From the NCBI GenBank assembly GCA_002427045.1, contig DIPO01000047.1, forward strand, positions 19,085 through 25,859: DNA of 6,775 nt, written 5' to 3'. The stretch comes from Firmicutes bacterium UBA5486 (GTDB taxonomy: Bacteria > Bacillota > UBA4882 > UBA10575). Shown here in pieces: positions 1-6,688 of the stretch. A program made the translations under genes and the position numbers. The notes beneath the pieces were generated by a model. The model had not been told where the DNA came from, ran no database searches, and was given only the letters and a program-made list of their open reading frames with translations. The first letter of the stretch is position 1, and each line of letters begins with the position of its first letter.

Positions 1-74
1 TATTGATAGCCTAATACAAGCTCAACACTATATTTTGTGTTGGGACCTTTTTTAAAGGACACAACGCAAAAAGC
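1..74 (+). repeat. Left copy of a 74-bp inverted repeat bracketing the window
   Basis: Positions 1-74 match the reverse complement of 6689-6762 without any gap. There are four mismatches, at left positions 22, 34, 52 and 53, and similarity fades beyond about position 77. The unit holds an NrdR-box-like palindrome (21-44), a T-run (48-53), a second palindrome (46-58) and the conserved tail ACACAACGCAAAAAGC. It lies upstream of the iscS promoter. The right copy's neighbouring sequence shows that the element probably extends leftward past the window edge. No transposase gene or obvious target-site duplication accompanies it. The repeat is seen directly; its nature (regulatory region, leader or dispersed element) is inference. 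Confidence 0.93.
25..40. promoter_or_regulatory. Candidate NrdR box (left repeat copy)
   Basis: The 16-mer ACACTATATTTTGTGT agrees at every position with the published NrdR-box consensus (ACAC-W-ATAT-W-T-W-GTGT). Positions 1-8 (TATTGATA) are the inner half of a second, weaker box whose other half lies outside the window, at the spacing seen in the right copy. NrdR is the ATP/dATP-sensing repressor of ribonucleotide reductase genes and normally binds two boxes about 31-32 bp apart. Read leftward, TTGAGC (25-20) could be a -35 for a promoter whose -10 is cut off by the window edge, so the target would be a gene to the left rather than iscS. Alternatively this is simply a hairpin stem. Confidence 0.45.
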
Positions 75-90
75 TTAACCAAGAAATGAA

Positions 91-119
91 TTGACAAAGA
101 GAAAAGAGAGTGGTATTCT
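91..119 (+). promoter_or_regulatory. Sigma-A-type promoter of the iscS-iscU-mnmA operon
   Basis: A perfect -35 hexamer TTGACA (91-96) is followed by a 17-bp spacer and the -10 hexamer TATTCT (114-119, 4 of 6 consensus positions). Transcription would start near 126, giving a leader of about 90 nt before iscS. It is the best promoter match between the left repeat and iscS. The weak -10 beside a perfect -35 suits a regulated promoter, and a dyad overlaps the predicted start site. Confidence 0.72.
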
Positions 120-128
120 GTTTCTAGT

Positions 129-151
129 ATTCCGACTGATTAACTAGGAAT
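129..151. promoter_or_regulatory. Candidate Rrf2-family (IscR/CymR-like) operator at the iscS start site
   Basis: The half-sites ATTCCGACT (129-137) and ACTAGGAAT (143-151) flank a 5-bp centre. Eight of the eleven symmetric pairs are complementary, and the outer five (ATTCC/GGAAT) are perfect. Size, AT-rich centre and the GACT/TTCC-type arms resemble operators of the Rrf2 regulators IscR and CymR, which control iron-sulfur and cysteine genes. The site starts ten bases after the -10 and covers the predicted transcription start, a placement expected for repression. No regulator gene lies in the window, so the assignment is inference. Confidence 0.5.
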
Positions 152-201
152 TAAAAAATGCTGATTATACCTGCTTTATAGCGATCAATAATTGTTTTCC
201 A

Positions 202-1395
202 AGGAGGCTTACCAAAATGATCTACTTTGACCATGCGGCTACTACCCAAGTTAAACCCGAGGTTTTACAAGCAATGTTACCATTTTTTACGCAAAACTAC
301 GGTAATCCGTCCAGCATTTACCAATTTGCTCAAACCAGTAAAAGAGCAGTCGAAGAATCCAGAGAAACCATTGCCAAGATTTTAGGAGCCCAGCCCCAAG
401 AGATCTTCTTTACCTCAGGAGGAACTGAATCTGATAACTGGGCCATTAAAGGAATTGCTGAATCTTTAAAAGACAAGGGAAACCACATTATCACTACTAA
501 AATTGAACATCATGCCGTACTTAATCCGTGCCATTATTTAGAGAAACACGGCTATGAAGTAACTTATCTTGATGTTGATAATAACGGCCTGATCAATCCA
601 GAACAAGTGGAAAAAGCCATTAAAAAGAGTACGATTCTAATTTCGATTATGTATGCTAATAATGAAATCGGTACTATAATGCCAATTGCCGAGATTGGTA
701 AAGTTGCAAAAGAACACGGAATCGTGTTTCATACTGATGCTGTACAAGCCGTTGGCCAAGTACCGATTGATGTAAATAAACACCATATTGACCTGCTTTC
801 CTTATCAGGGCATAAGTTTTATGGCCCTAAAGGAATAGGCGTTCTTTTTATCCGGCGGGGAATAAAACTCCCTCCCCTGCTCCATGGCGGAGCCCAAGAA
901 CGAGGTAGACGAGCAGGGACAGAAAACGTCCCAGGCATTGTTGGCCTGGCCAAAGCCATGGAACTTGCCTACCAAGATTTAGAGGCAAAAAATTTTAGAA
1001 TTAAGGCTTTAAGAGATCGCCTGATTGAAGGGATTCATGATACAATCCCTTACGCACAATTAAATGGTGATCATCAGCAGCGTCTCCCTAATAATGCAAA
1101 CTTTTCCTTTGACTTTGTAGAAGGAGAATCTCTCTTGCTCTTATTGGATATGGAAGGGATCTTCGCATCCAGCGGCTCCGCTTGTGCCTCCGGTTCTCTT
1201 GATCCATCTCATGTTCTTCTTGCTTTGGGACTTTCCCACGAAAAAGCTCATGGTTCCATCCGTTTTACTTTAGGGGAAGAAAATACGATGAAAGACGTGG
1301 AAATGCTATTAACTAAGCTACCAGCCATTGTTCAGAAAATGCGGGAAATGTCTCCGCTTTACGAAGATTTTATCAAAAATGAAAAAAACAAATAA
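202..1395 (+). CDS. iscS: Cysteine desulfurase IscS/NifS (CDS 217-1395, RBS at 202-207)
   Basis: This PLP enzyme (392 aa, usual length for IscS) removes sulfur from L-cysteine, giving alanine and a protein persulfide that feeds Fe-S assembly and tRNA thiolation in the cytoplasm. The aminotransferase class V fold is complete. It shows YFDHAATT near the N-terminus, the phosphate-binding SGGT at 67-70, the PLP-stacking His98 in an EHH motif, Asp174 and Gln177 in HTDAVQ, and the Schiff-base Lys200 in SGHKFYGPKG. Cys323 in SSGSACASGSLDPSH is the persulfide cysteine, and this long mobile loop marks the IscS/NifS group rather than SufS. The start is ATG 217, nine bases after AGGAGG (202-207). The gene heads an operon with iscU and mnmA, its two natural sulfur acceptors. 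Function is very secure; whether to call it iscS or nifS is convention, and no nitrogenase gene is present. Confidence 0.96.
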   Translation, partial: RRLTKMIYFDHAATTQVKPEVLQAMLPFFTQNYGNPSSIYQFAQTSKRAVEESRETIAKILGAQPQEIFFTSGGTESDNWAIKGIAESLKDKGNHIITTKIEHHAVLNPCHYLEKHGYEVTYLDVDNNGLINPEQVEKAIKKSTILISIMYANNEIGTIMPIAEIGKVAKEHGIVFHTDAVQAVGQVPIDVNKHHIDLLSLSGHKFYGPKGIGVLFIRRGIKLPPLLHGGAQERGRRAGTENVPGIVGLAKAMELAYQDLEAKNFRIKALRDRLIEGIHDTIPYAQLNGDHQQRLPNNANFSFDFVEGESLLLLLDMEGIFASSGSACASGSLDPSHVLLALGLSHEKAHGSIRFTLGEENTMKDVEMLLTKLPAIVQKMREMSPLYEDFIKNEKNK

Positions 1396-1456
1396 AATAA
1401 CGTAACTTTAATCAGCCAATTGGGTAATCTCTTAAATTAGACATGAGGTGAGCATA

Positions 1457-1870
1457 ATGTATAGCAAAAAAGTAATGGAATATTTTATGAACCCGAAAAA
1501 TGTTGGAGAAATTGAAGATGCCGATGGCATAGGTACTGTTGGTAACCCGCGATGCGGCGATATTATGAAAATTTATTTAAAAATTGAAGATAATATCATT
1601 CGTGAAGCCAAATTCAAAACCTTTGGGTGTGGTGCCGCCATTGCTACCAGTTCGATGCTGACAGAACTAGTAACAGGCAAACCCGTTGAAGAAGCTTTAA
1701 AAATCACTAATCAAGCTGTAGCTGATGCATTAGACGGGCTACCACCAGTTAAAATGCATTGCTCCTGCCTCGCAGAAGAAGCTCTGCAGGCCGCACTCTG
1801 GGATTATGCCCAAAAAAATCAGCTGAAGATTGACGGATTAGTACCACCCAAGCAAACGGAAGATCAATAG
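1457..1870 (+). CDS. iscU: Fe-S cluster assembly scaffold IscU/NifU (N-terminal type)
   Basis: A 137-aa scaffold on which IscS-derived sulfur and iron form a cluster before transfer to target proteins. The IscU fold is complete: MYSKKVMEYFMNPKNVGE at the start, Cys33 and Asp35 in NPRCGD, Cys58 in FGCGA, and His101-Cys102 after LPPVK (95-99), the motif known as the chaperone (HscA) contact in IscU proteins. An additional Cys104 (HCSC) sits two residues after the usual ligand, where other family members mostly have another residue. I place the start at ATG 1457: an in-frame GTG at 1448 lies inside the ribosome binding site GAGGTG (1445-1450), and family members begin MYS. It follows iscS by 61 bp and precedes mnmA by 40 bp with no terminator. 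It lacks the ferredoxin and C-terminal domains of full-length NifU. Confidence 0.94.
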   Translation: MYSKKVMEYFMNPKNVGEIEDADGIGTVGNPRCGDIMKIYLKIEDNIIREAKFKTFGCGAAIATSSMLTELVTGKPVEEALKITNQAVADALDGLPPVKMHCSCLAEEALQAALWDYAQKNQLKIDGLVPPKQTEDQ

Positions 1871-1910
1871 TATAAGAGAATTTATTATAGAAAATACTTG
1901 GGGTGAAAAT

Positions 1911-2993
1911 TTGAAAAATACCAGAGTTGTAGTAGGAATGTCAGGCGGAGTTGATAGCTCAGTAGCGGCTTACTTGCTTACTAAAGCAGGCTACGAAGTA
2001 ATTGGTATTACCATGCAGATCTGGCCTTCTGATTCTCCTGAAGATGAATCAGAAGGCTGCTGCGGATTAACCGCGGTTGAAGATGCCCGAAGAGTCTGTC
2101 AGAAGATTGGCATCCCTCATTATACATTAAATTTTCAGGATGAATTTCAACAACATGTAATTGATTACTTTGTAGCAGAATACAAGCAAGGTAGAACTCC
2201 GAATCCATGTATTGCCTGTAATCATTATGTAAAATGGGAAGCTCTACTCCAAAAAGCATTGCAGATCAAGGCTGAATATATAGCAACCGGTCATTATGCC
2301 CGGATTGTGAAAGTACCGGAAACCGGCCGCTATCAGCTGAAAAAAGCTGCTACTTTAGCCAAAGATCAAACCTATGCCCTTTATTCCCTAACCCAGGACC
2401 AATTAGCCCATACTTTGATGCCTTTGGGTGATTATACTAAGGAAGAAGTACGTAAGCTTGCGGAAAAAATTGGACTGGCAGTCGCTACCAAACCTGATAG
2501 TCAAGAGATCTGTTTTATCCCTGATCATGATTATGGAAAATATATTGAGGAAAAGACGACTACCCCGAGTCCTCCCGGAAACTTTGTTGATAAAAATGGA
2601 GAAATATTAGGTAGGCATAAAGGAATCATTCACTATACAATCGGGCAACGTAAAGGATTAGGCATCGCAGTTGGCAGGCCACTCTATGTCATTGCGATTC
2701 GCCCCGCTACTAATGAAGTGGTCCTTGGTGATAATGAGGATGTTTTCCAGAGCAAAGTATATGCCCAGCAGTTGAATTTTATGCCCTTTGAAAAACTGGA
2801 AGGTAGCATGAAAGTCTCTGCTAAAATCCGCTATAACCATTCACCGGCACCTTGTACTATTAGAATGATTGATAATTCCACCCTCTTATGTACTTTTGAC
2901 CAGCCCCAGAGAGCGATCACTCCCGGTCAAGCCCTTGTAATCTACGATGGGAATCTTCTCATTGGTGGCGGTAGAATAATCAAAGGAGAATAA
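1911..2993 (+). CDS. mnmA: tRNA-specific 2-thiouridylase MnmA
   Basis: MnmA (360 aa, usual length) adenylates U34 of Lys, Glu and Gln tRNAs and replaces O2 with sulfur originating from IscS. The PP-loop SGGVDSS (11-17) binds ATP. The catalytic pair is Cys103 in NPCIACN and Cys201 in SQEICFIPDHDYG, and the central domain shows GQRKGLGIA near 245-253. Cys100 makes a CxxC with Cys103; E. coli MnmA has Asp at the equivalent place. With Cys201 this gives three cysteines that could hold an Fe-S cluster, as has been proposed for MnmA and related tRNA thiolases. The start is TTG 1911, five bases or so after GGGGTGA (1900-1906), and gives the expected MKNTRVVVGMSGG beginning. It is the last gene of the sulfur operon, and its stop codon overlaps the base of the terminator stem. 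Confidence 0.95.
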   Translation: MKNTRVVVGMSGGVDSSVAAYLLTKAGYEVIGITMQIWPSDSPEDESEGCCGLTAVEDARRVCQKIGIPHYTLNFQDEFQQHVIDYFVAEYKQGRTPNPCIACNHYVKWEALLQKALQIKAEYIATGHYARIVKVPETGRYQLKKAATLAKDQTYALYSLTQDQLAHTLMPLGDYTKEEVRKLAEKIGLAVATKPDSQEICFIPDHDYGKYIEEKTTTPSPPGNFVDKNGEILGRHKGIIHYTIGQRKGLGIAVGRPLYVIAIRPATNEVVLGDNEDVFQSKVYAQQLNFMPFEKLEGSMKVSAKIRYNHSPAPCTIRMIDNSTLLCTFDQPQRAITPGQALVIYDGNLLIGGGRIIKGE

Positions 2994-3033
2994 AAGAGCC
3001 CACTTTCAACAGTCAAAGAAAGTGGGCTCTTTT
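2992..3033. terminator. Bidirectional rho-independent terminator between mnmA and the transglycosylase gene
   Basis: A perfect 16-bp stem (AAAAGAGCCCACTTTC, 2992-3007, with its complement at 3018-3033) encloses a 10-nt loop. The stem ends in TTTT on both strands, so it can stop mnmA transcripts on + and the transglycosylase transcript, which ends at 3050, on -. It lies exactly at the meeting point of the two convergent gene groups. Confidence 0.93.
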
Positions 3034-3049
3034 CATGCAATTCCCTCAA

Positions 3050-3604
3050 TTAATTACTAAAACTTGCCAGGTCCTGATAATATCCAGTCACTTTTTTAAC
3101 GTATAACCGGGTCTCTCTGGGCCATTCTGTAGAACGGGCTACTCTTGTCGGTCCGGCATTATAGGCAGCCAGAGCTAAAGGGATAGTACCAAAACGCTGA
3201 AGTTGTTGCGAAAAGTATTCCGTACCACGCGAAACATTGGATTTAATATCTTTCCAATCAAGATCATGGCACTTGTCCGGCATCAGTTGAGTCAAACCCC
3301 GAGCCCCTTTGCGAGAGACTGCGGTTTTTCGAAAACTACTTTCAGCAGCTATTAAAGAGGCTATTAAGTAAGGATCCACCTCATATTCCATGCTTGCCTC
3401 TAAAACTGCAATTGTAATTTCTTCCAGATCTCTTCTAGGGATTCCTGGATTATGTTCAAGAATAAAACCCTCTATTTTTAATAATGGATCACTTGCCAGC
3501 TCTTGCTGGGGATTACCCAATAGCGGGCCAATGACTGCCGGAGAAGTAAGGAAGAACAAAATCCCCGCCAGTAAAGTGATCTTCAACAATCGTTTGAAAA
3601 CCAT
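3050..3604 (-). CDS. Small membrane-anchored or secreted lytic transglycosylase (SLT domain)
   Basis: A 184-aa protein with a basic start (VFKR) and a hydrophobic stretch at about 6-30, so exported as an anchored or cleaved protein and acting on peptidoglycan outside the membrane. Residues about 70-180 form a goose-lysozyme-like SLT domain (GH23 type). Catalytic Glu88 lies in AAESSFRKTA, followed by GARGLTQLMP (100-109), AAYNAGP (146-152) and ETRLYV (164-169), all family signatures. Such enzymes cut the MurNAc-GlcNAc bond to yield 1,6-anhydro ends. There is no LysM or other binding domain; residues 31-70 are a linker. The start ATG (3604) sits six bases after AAGGAGG (3617-3611), with a strong promoter just upstream. 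It is a single-gene unit, separated from the upstream methyltransferase by that gene's terminator. The precise subfamily and a signal-peptidase site cannot be fixed. Confidence 0.92.
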   Translation of the reverse strand: MVFKRLLKITLLAGILFFLTSPAVIGPLLGNPQQELASDPLLKIEGFILEHNPGIPRRDLEEITIAVLEASMEYEVDPYLIASLIAAESSFRKTAVSRKGARGLTQLMPDKCHDLDWKDIKSNVSRGTEYFSQQLQRFGTIPLALAAYNAGPTRVARSTEWPRETRLYVKKVTGYYQDLASFSN

Positions 3605-3648
3605 AATTAACCTCCTTGAGACTTTTAAATAATAATATGATTCAATTT

Positions 3649-3677
3649 ATTTTAAAATTACTTTGATCCCTCGTCAA
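3649..3677 (-). promoter_or_regulatory. Sigma-A promoter of the transglycosylase gene
   Basis: On the minus strand TTGACG (3677-3672; 5 of 6) is followed by exactly 17 bp and TAAAAT (3654-3649; 5 of 6). Transcription should start near 3642, leaving a leader of about 38 nt with an AAGGAGG ribosome binding site. It is one of the clearest promoters in the window and makes the transglycosylase independent of the genes upstream. Confidence 0.82.
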
Positions 3678-3803
3678 CAGTGAAGTTATATACTATATCA
3701 AAGAAAAATGGTAAAAAGGTATCAAAATGCATCCTTTTTCCCGATAAAACCATTTACCAAGCCAATTCCGGCTTAAATAGCAAATCGCGTTAATACTTGG
3801 TAA
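3678..3803. other. Non-coding spacer with nested inverted repeats
   Basis: I find no credible gene here. It contains an AT-rich tract and an arrangement of nested complementary arms. AAATGGT (3706-3712) pairs with ACCATTT (3749-3755), and inside it AAAAAGG (3713-3719) pairs with CCTTTTT (3733-3739). Next to these is a short hairpin AAGCC/GGCTT (3759-3763 and 3770-3774). None ends in a T-run long enough for a convincing terminator. It sits just upstream of the transglycosylase promoter, so it may be a regulatory site or merely AT-rich spacer. Confidence 0.5.
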
Positions 3804-3836
3804 CAAAAAACACAACCCCCAAGTAGAAGGGGTTGT
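3804..3836 (-). terminator. Rho-independent terminator of the methyltransferase gene
   Basis: An 8-bp stem, ACAACCCC (3812-3819) with GGGGTTGT (3829-3836), encloses a 9-nt loop. Read on the minus strand it is followed by G and six Ts (3811-3805). It lies about 35 bases after the methyltransferase stop codon and before the transglycosylase promoter. On the plus strand the stem is followed by AAATTTTT, a weaker terminator. Confidence 0.85.
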
Positions 3837-3870
3837 AAATTTTTGATGTATACTGCTAAATGTTCTAAGA

Positions 3871-4668
3871 TTAAATCCCTATTTTCCCTTCACGATAGGC
3901 ACGGATATAATTCATCCCAAATTCATCTTTAGCTAGTAATACCTGCGAGGCATATAATAACCCCATTAAATTCTGGTCTAAAGGATCTAAAATTGCCGCA
4001 TCGAGCCCCGCCTGAAGTGCCAAGACCAAAAAAGCCTGGTTAATGAATTTCCGTAGTGGAAAACCATATGATATATTTGAAAGTCCACAGATAATATGGA
4101 CCTCCGGCCATTTTTCCCGGAATATTCTAATCGTCTCAATCAGAAGTAAGGCATTCTGTGGATCAGTACTAACCGGACGAACCAAAGGATCTAGATAAAT
4201 ATCTTCGATACGAACCCCGGCTCCTGTAAGATTAGTAATTAACCCTTCCGCTAGACGAAGGCGGTCATCTATTGTTTCAGGAAGCCCTTGATCATCCATA
4301 GTAAGTGCAACCACTGAAGCTTCATACTCTTTAAGCAGCGGTAAAAGCGCAGAAAACCGCTCTTTCTCCAAGGTTATAGAATTAACCAGCGGCTTGCCTT
4401 TACAGACTTTCAATGCTGCCCTGACTGCTTCTGGATTTGGGGAATCAAGGCAGAGCGGGATTGCCTCTTCTTCCTGAACAGCCTGAACCAACCAAGCTAG
4501 TCTTTCAACCTCTTCTTCTACTAGCGTCCCACAGTTCACATCTATATAATCAGCCCCCGCTTCCATTTGCTTTCGGGCTTCTTCTTTTATATACCCGGCA
4601 TCCTTTTCGCGTACTGCCGGTTCGATCCGTTTCCGGCTAGTATTAATCCGCTCACCAACAATAATCAT
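3871..4668 (-). CDS. Methyltetrahydrofolate:corrinoid methyltransferase family protein (AcsE/MeTr-like, DHPS fold)
   Basis: A 265-aa TIM-barrel (pterin-binding) protein of almost the same length as the Moorella methyltransferase AcsE. These enzymes move the methyl group of methyl-tetrahydrofolate to cobalt in a corrinoid protein. Visible family motifs are GERIN (5-9), DVNCG (43-47), CLDSPNP with Asp75, VNS with Asn96, YLDPLVRP with Asp160, and GLSNISYG with Asn198, the counterpart of the catalytic Asn199 of MeTr. The start ATG 4668 follows AGGAGGGG (4681-4674) by five bases. No corrinoid protein, reductive activator or acs gene is in the window, so the partner is unknown: it could serve Wood-Ljungdahl acetyl-CoA synthesis or another B12-dependent methyl transfer. 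It follows the PBP gene by 113 bp with no terminator or clear promoter between, so readthrough is possible. True dihydropteroate synthase (FolP) is less likely given the MeTr-type GERIN and SNISYG motifs. Confidence 0.85.
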   Translation of the reverse strand: MIIVGERINTSRKRIEPAVREKDAGYIKEEARKQMEAGADYIDVNCGTLVEEEVERLAWLVQAVQEEEAIPLCLDSPNPEAVRAALKVCKGKPLVNSITLEKERFSALLPLLKEYEASVVALTMDDQGLPETIDDRLRLAEGLITNLTGAGVRIEDIYLDPLVRPVSTDPQNALLLIETIRIFREKWPEVHIICGLSNISYGFPLRKFINQAFLVLALQAGLDAAILDPLDQNLMGLLYASQVLLAKDEFGMNYIRAYREGKIGI

Positions 4669-4781
4669 TTATACCCCTCCTACTACCGCTATCATTACTT
4701 CTGACCAGGCGGAGATTAATAGAAAATAATTGTTCTTACTTTCCATAAATATACGGGTAATCCTTCTTTTCGTTCTATAAT

Positions 4782-6638
4782 TCAAAATTCTTTAACCGTA
4801 TTTCTGACTAAAGCGCGACGCATAAAACTTCCCCAATATTCAGCAGCTGTTCCGCCCCCGATAATCTGCCCGTCAATCCGTAAAGGACTCCGGTCATCAT
4901 TACCAATCCAGATAACTGCCAATAAGTCGGGGGTATAGCCGACAAACCAAGCATCCGTATTCTCATTACTTGTTCCAGTCTTACCTGCTGCCGGCCTACC
5001 CGGGTTTGCCCTGATTCCCGTCCCGTAAGTTATTACTTCCTGCATCATTGCTGTTACCATACGAGCTGTCTCTGCTAAAATTACTGCTTCCTGTCGAAAA
5101 CTACCACGTCTTAATAATCTACCCTTACTATCTTCAACCCGGATAATCCCCACCGGTTTCGACTTAAGCCCTTGATTGGCCAAAGGAGTAAAAGCACCGC
5201 AAAGTTCCAAAGGGGTAACACCCTCTGTGAGCCCGCCCAGTGCCAGCGGAGCCAATGCTTGATCATTTCTAACCCCTTTCTCTACCAAAGGTAGCCCCAT
5301 CCGTTTTACAAAGGGGAAGACCTGTTTTACGCCTAACTCATCAACCAATCTGACCGCGACTGTATTCACCGACCAGGCTAAGGCCTCACGTAGAGGAATC
5401 ACTCCCCGGTATTTAGCATCAAAATTCTGCGGGCTCCATGGTTTTCCATTAATCATATAAGTTACAGGTTCATCTACCACCTTGGTCTCAGTAGTAAACC
5501 CAGCTTCTACTGCCGCAGCAAAAATAAGCGGTTTGATTGCAGACCCAATCTGCCGCCTGACTCGCACCGCCCGGTTATACCGGGAAAACCGATAGTTTTT
5601 TCCTCCTACCATTGCCAAGATCTCACCATTTTTAGGATTTAGTGCTACCAACGCCCCCTGAGGGCCTCCATTTTCATCTTGTGGTAGAGAGGCAACTGTC
5701 TCCTCCGCAATTCTTTGTATAAAAGAATCCAGGGTAGTATAGATTCTTAGCCCTCCAGCTCTAATATACCTAGAGGACCAACCATATTCATCCCTCAAGG
5801 CCTCCTCAATATAATCCGCAAAATACCCTCCCCTACTTAAATAAGTAGGATTTTCTTGAACTTCTAAGGGTTTAGCAGTTAACTGCTCATACTCCTTTTG
5901 CGATAAGAACCTTTGATTATATAATGTGCTTAAAACTAAATTACGCCGTTCCAGAGCCCTCTCCGGATACCTATAGGGTGAATATATTTCCGGGCCCCGG
6001 ATTAAGCCTATTAACAGCGCCTGCTCATCTAAAGTCAGCTCCCAGATACTTCTGGCAAAATAAAAACGGGCAGCCCCTTCTATTCCATAGACTCCATGGC
6101 CAAAATAAATATCATTAAGATAAAATTCAAGAATCTCATCTTTATTATATTTTCTTTCAATTTCTACTGCATAACCAATCTCTAGTAGTTTCCGGGAAAT
6201 TGTCTTTTTATTGGAGAGCAAAAGATTCTTGGCCAGCTGTTGAGTGATGGTGCTACCGCCTTGCACTCTTTGACGGTAAAGGATATTATAATAAAATGCC
6301 CTTATTATCCCTTTAAAATCTACTCCTTTATGTTCGTAATACCGGCGATCCTCTACAATAATAACTGCCCGACGTAAAAATAAAGGAATCTTTTCAAGGG
6401 GAGTCCAGATCACCCTGCTGGGACTAAGAGTAACAATCTCTTCACCATTATGGTCGATAATTTTCGAGGCCCGTAGATTAGCCTGTAAGAGAGTATGCAG
6501 GTCAATTTCTTCGATAAATGGATTATATAAAACTAGGATGGTGCCAGCTAATCCCAGTATAATCAAGAACACAAACAGCCAACGAATCCAAAGATTAAAG
6601 GAAGAAACCCGTCTTTTACTCCTCTTCGTTCTGGGCAA
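4782..6638 (-). CDS. Class A penicillin-binding protein (GT51 transglycosylase and transpeptidase)
   Basis: A bifunctional wall synthase (618 aa, compact for class A): a basic cytoplasmic tail (1-18), one membrane anchor (about 19-39), then two outer domains. The GT51 domain polymerises lipid II and shows EDRRYYEHKG with catalytic Glu96, GGSTITQQLAKN (127-138), RKLLE with Glu153, and EFYLNDIYFGHGVYGIEGA (171-189). The transpeptidase crosslinks peptides and has Ser366 in SAIK, SVN (423-425) and KTGT (553-556). There is no PASTA or FN3 tail; the protein ends about 60 residues after KTGT. I take the start as TTG 6638. An in-frame stop lies at 6656-6654, no ATG follows until residue 343, and GGGAGG (6654-6649) sits ten bases upstream, a rather long spacing. 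No clear promoter lies close by. The right inverted repeat begins about 50 bp upstream, so that element may belong to its leader. Confidence 0.95.
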   Translation of the reverse strand: MPRTKRSKRRVSSFNLWIRWLFVFLIILGLAGTILVLYNPFIEEIDLHTLLQANLRASKIIDHNGEEIVTLSPSRVIWTPLEKIPLFLRRAVIIVEDRRYYEHKGVDFKGIIRAFYYNILYRQRVQGGSTITQQLAKNLLLSNKKTISRKLLEIGYAVEIERKYNKDEILEFYLNDIYFGHGVYGIEGAARFYFARSIWELTLDEQALLIGLIRGPEIYSPYRYPERALERRNLVLSTLYNQRFLSQKEYEQLTAKPLEVQENPTYLSRGGYFADYIEEALRDEYGWSSRYIRAGGLRIYTTLDSFIQRIAEETVASLPQDENGGPQGALVALNPKNGEILAMVGGKNYRFSRYNRAVRVRRQIGSAIKPLIFAAAVEAGFTTETKVVDEPVTYMINGKPWSPQNFDAKYRGVIPLREALAWSVNTVAVRLVDELGVKQVFPFVKRMGLPLVEKGVRNDQALAPLALGGLTEGVTPLELCGAFTPLANQGLKSKPVGIIRVEDSKGRLLRRGSFRQEAVILAETARMVTAMMQEVITYGTGIRANPGRPAAGKTGTSNENTDAWFVGYTPDLLAVIWIGNDDRSPLRIDGQIIGGGTAAEYWGSFMRRALVRNTVKEF

Positions 6639-6688
6639 ACTCTTTAAACCTCCCTATATGGATTAAATTTATAAACTCCTGTTAGTAG

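Noticed and set aside
158..181. Seven-codon leader ORF (MLIIPAL, stop) before iscS
   Set aside because: It has only a weak AGGA four to eleven bases upstream, no cysteine codons, and no terminator/antiterminator pair after it. A short ATG-stop run like this is expected by chance.
1448..1456. GTG start giving iscU three more residues
   Set aside because: The GTG is part of the ribosome binding site GAGGTG, and the family starts at MYS, which is ATG 1457.
2008..2259. Minus-strand ORF of 83 codons inside mnmA
   Set aside because: It is antisense to the conserved catalytic region of mnmA, resembles no family I recognise and has no supporting context.
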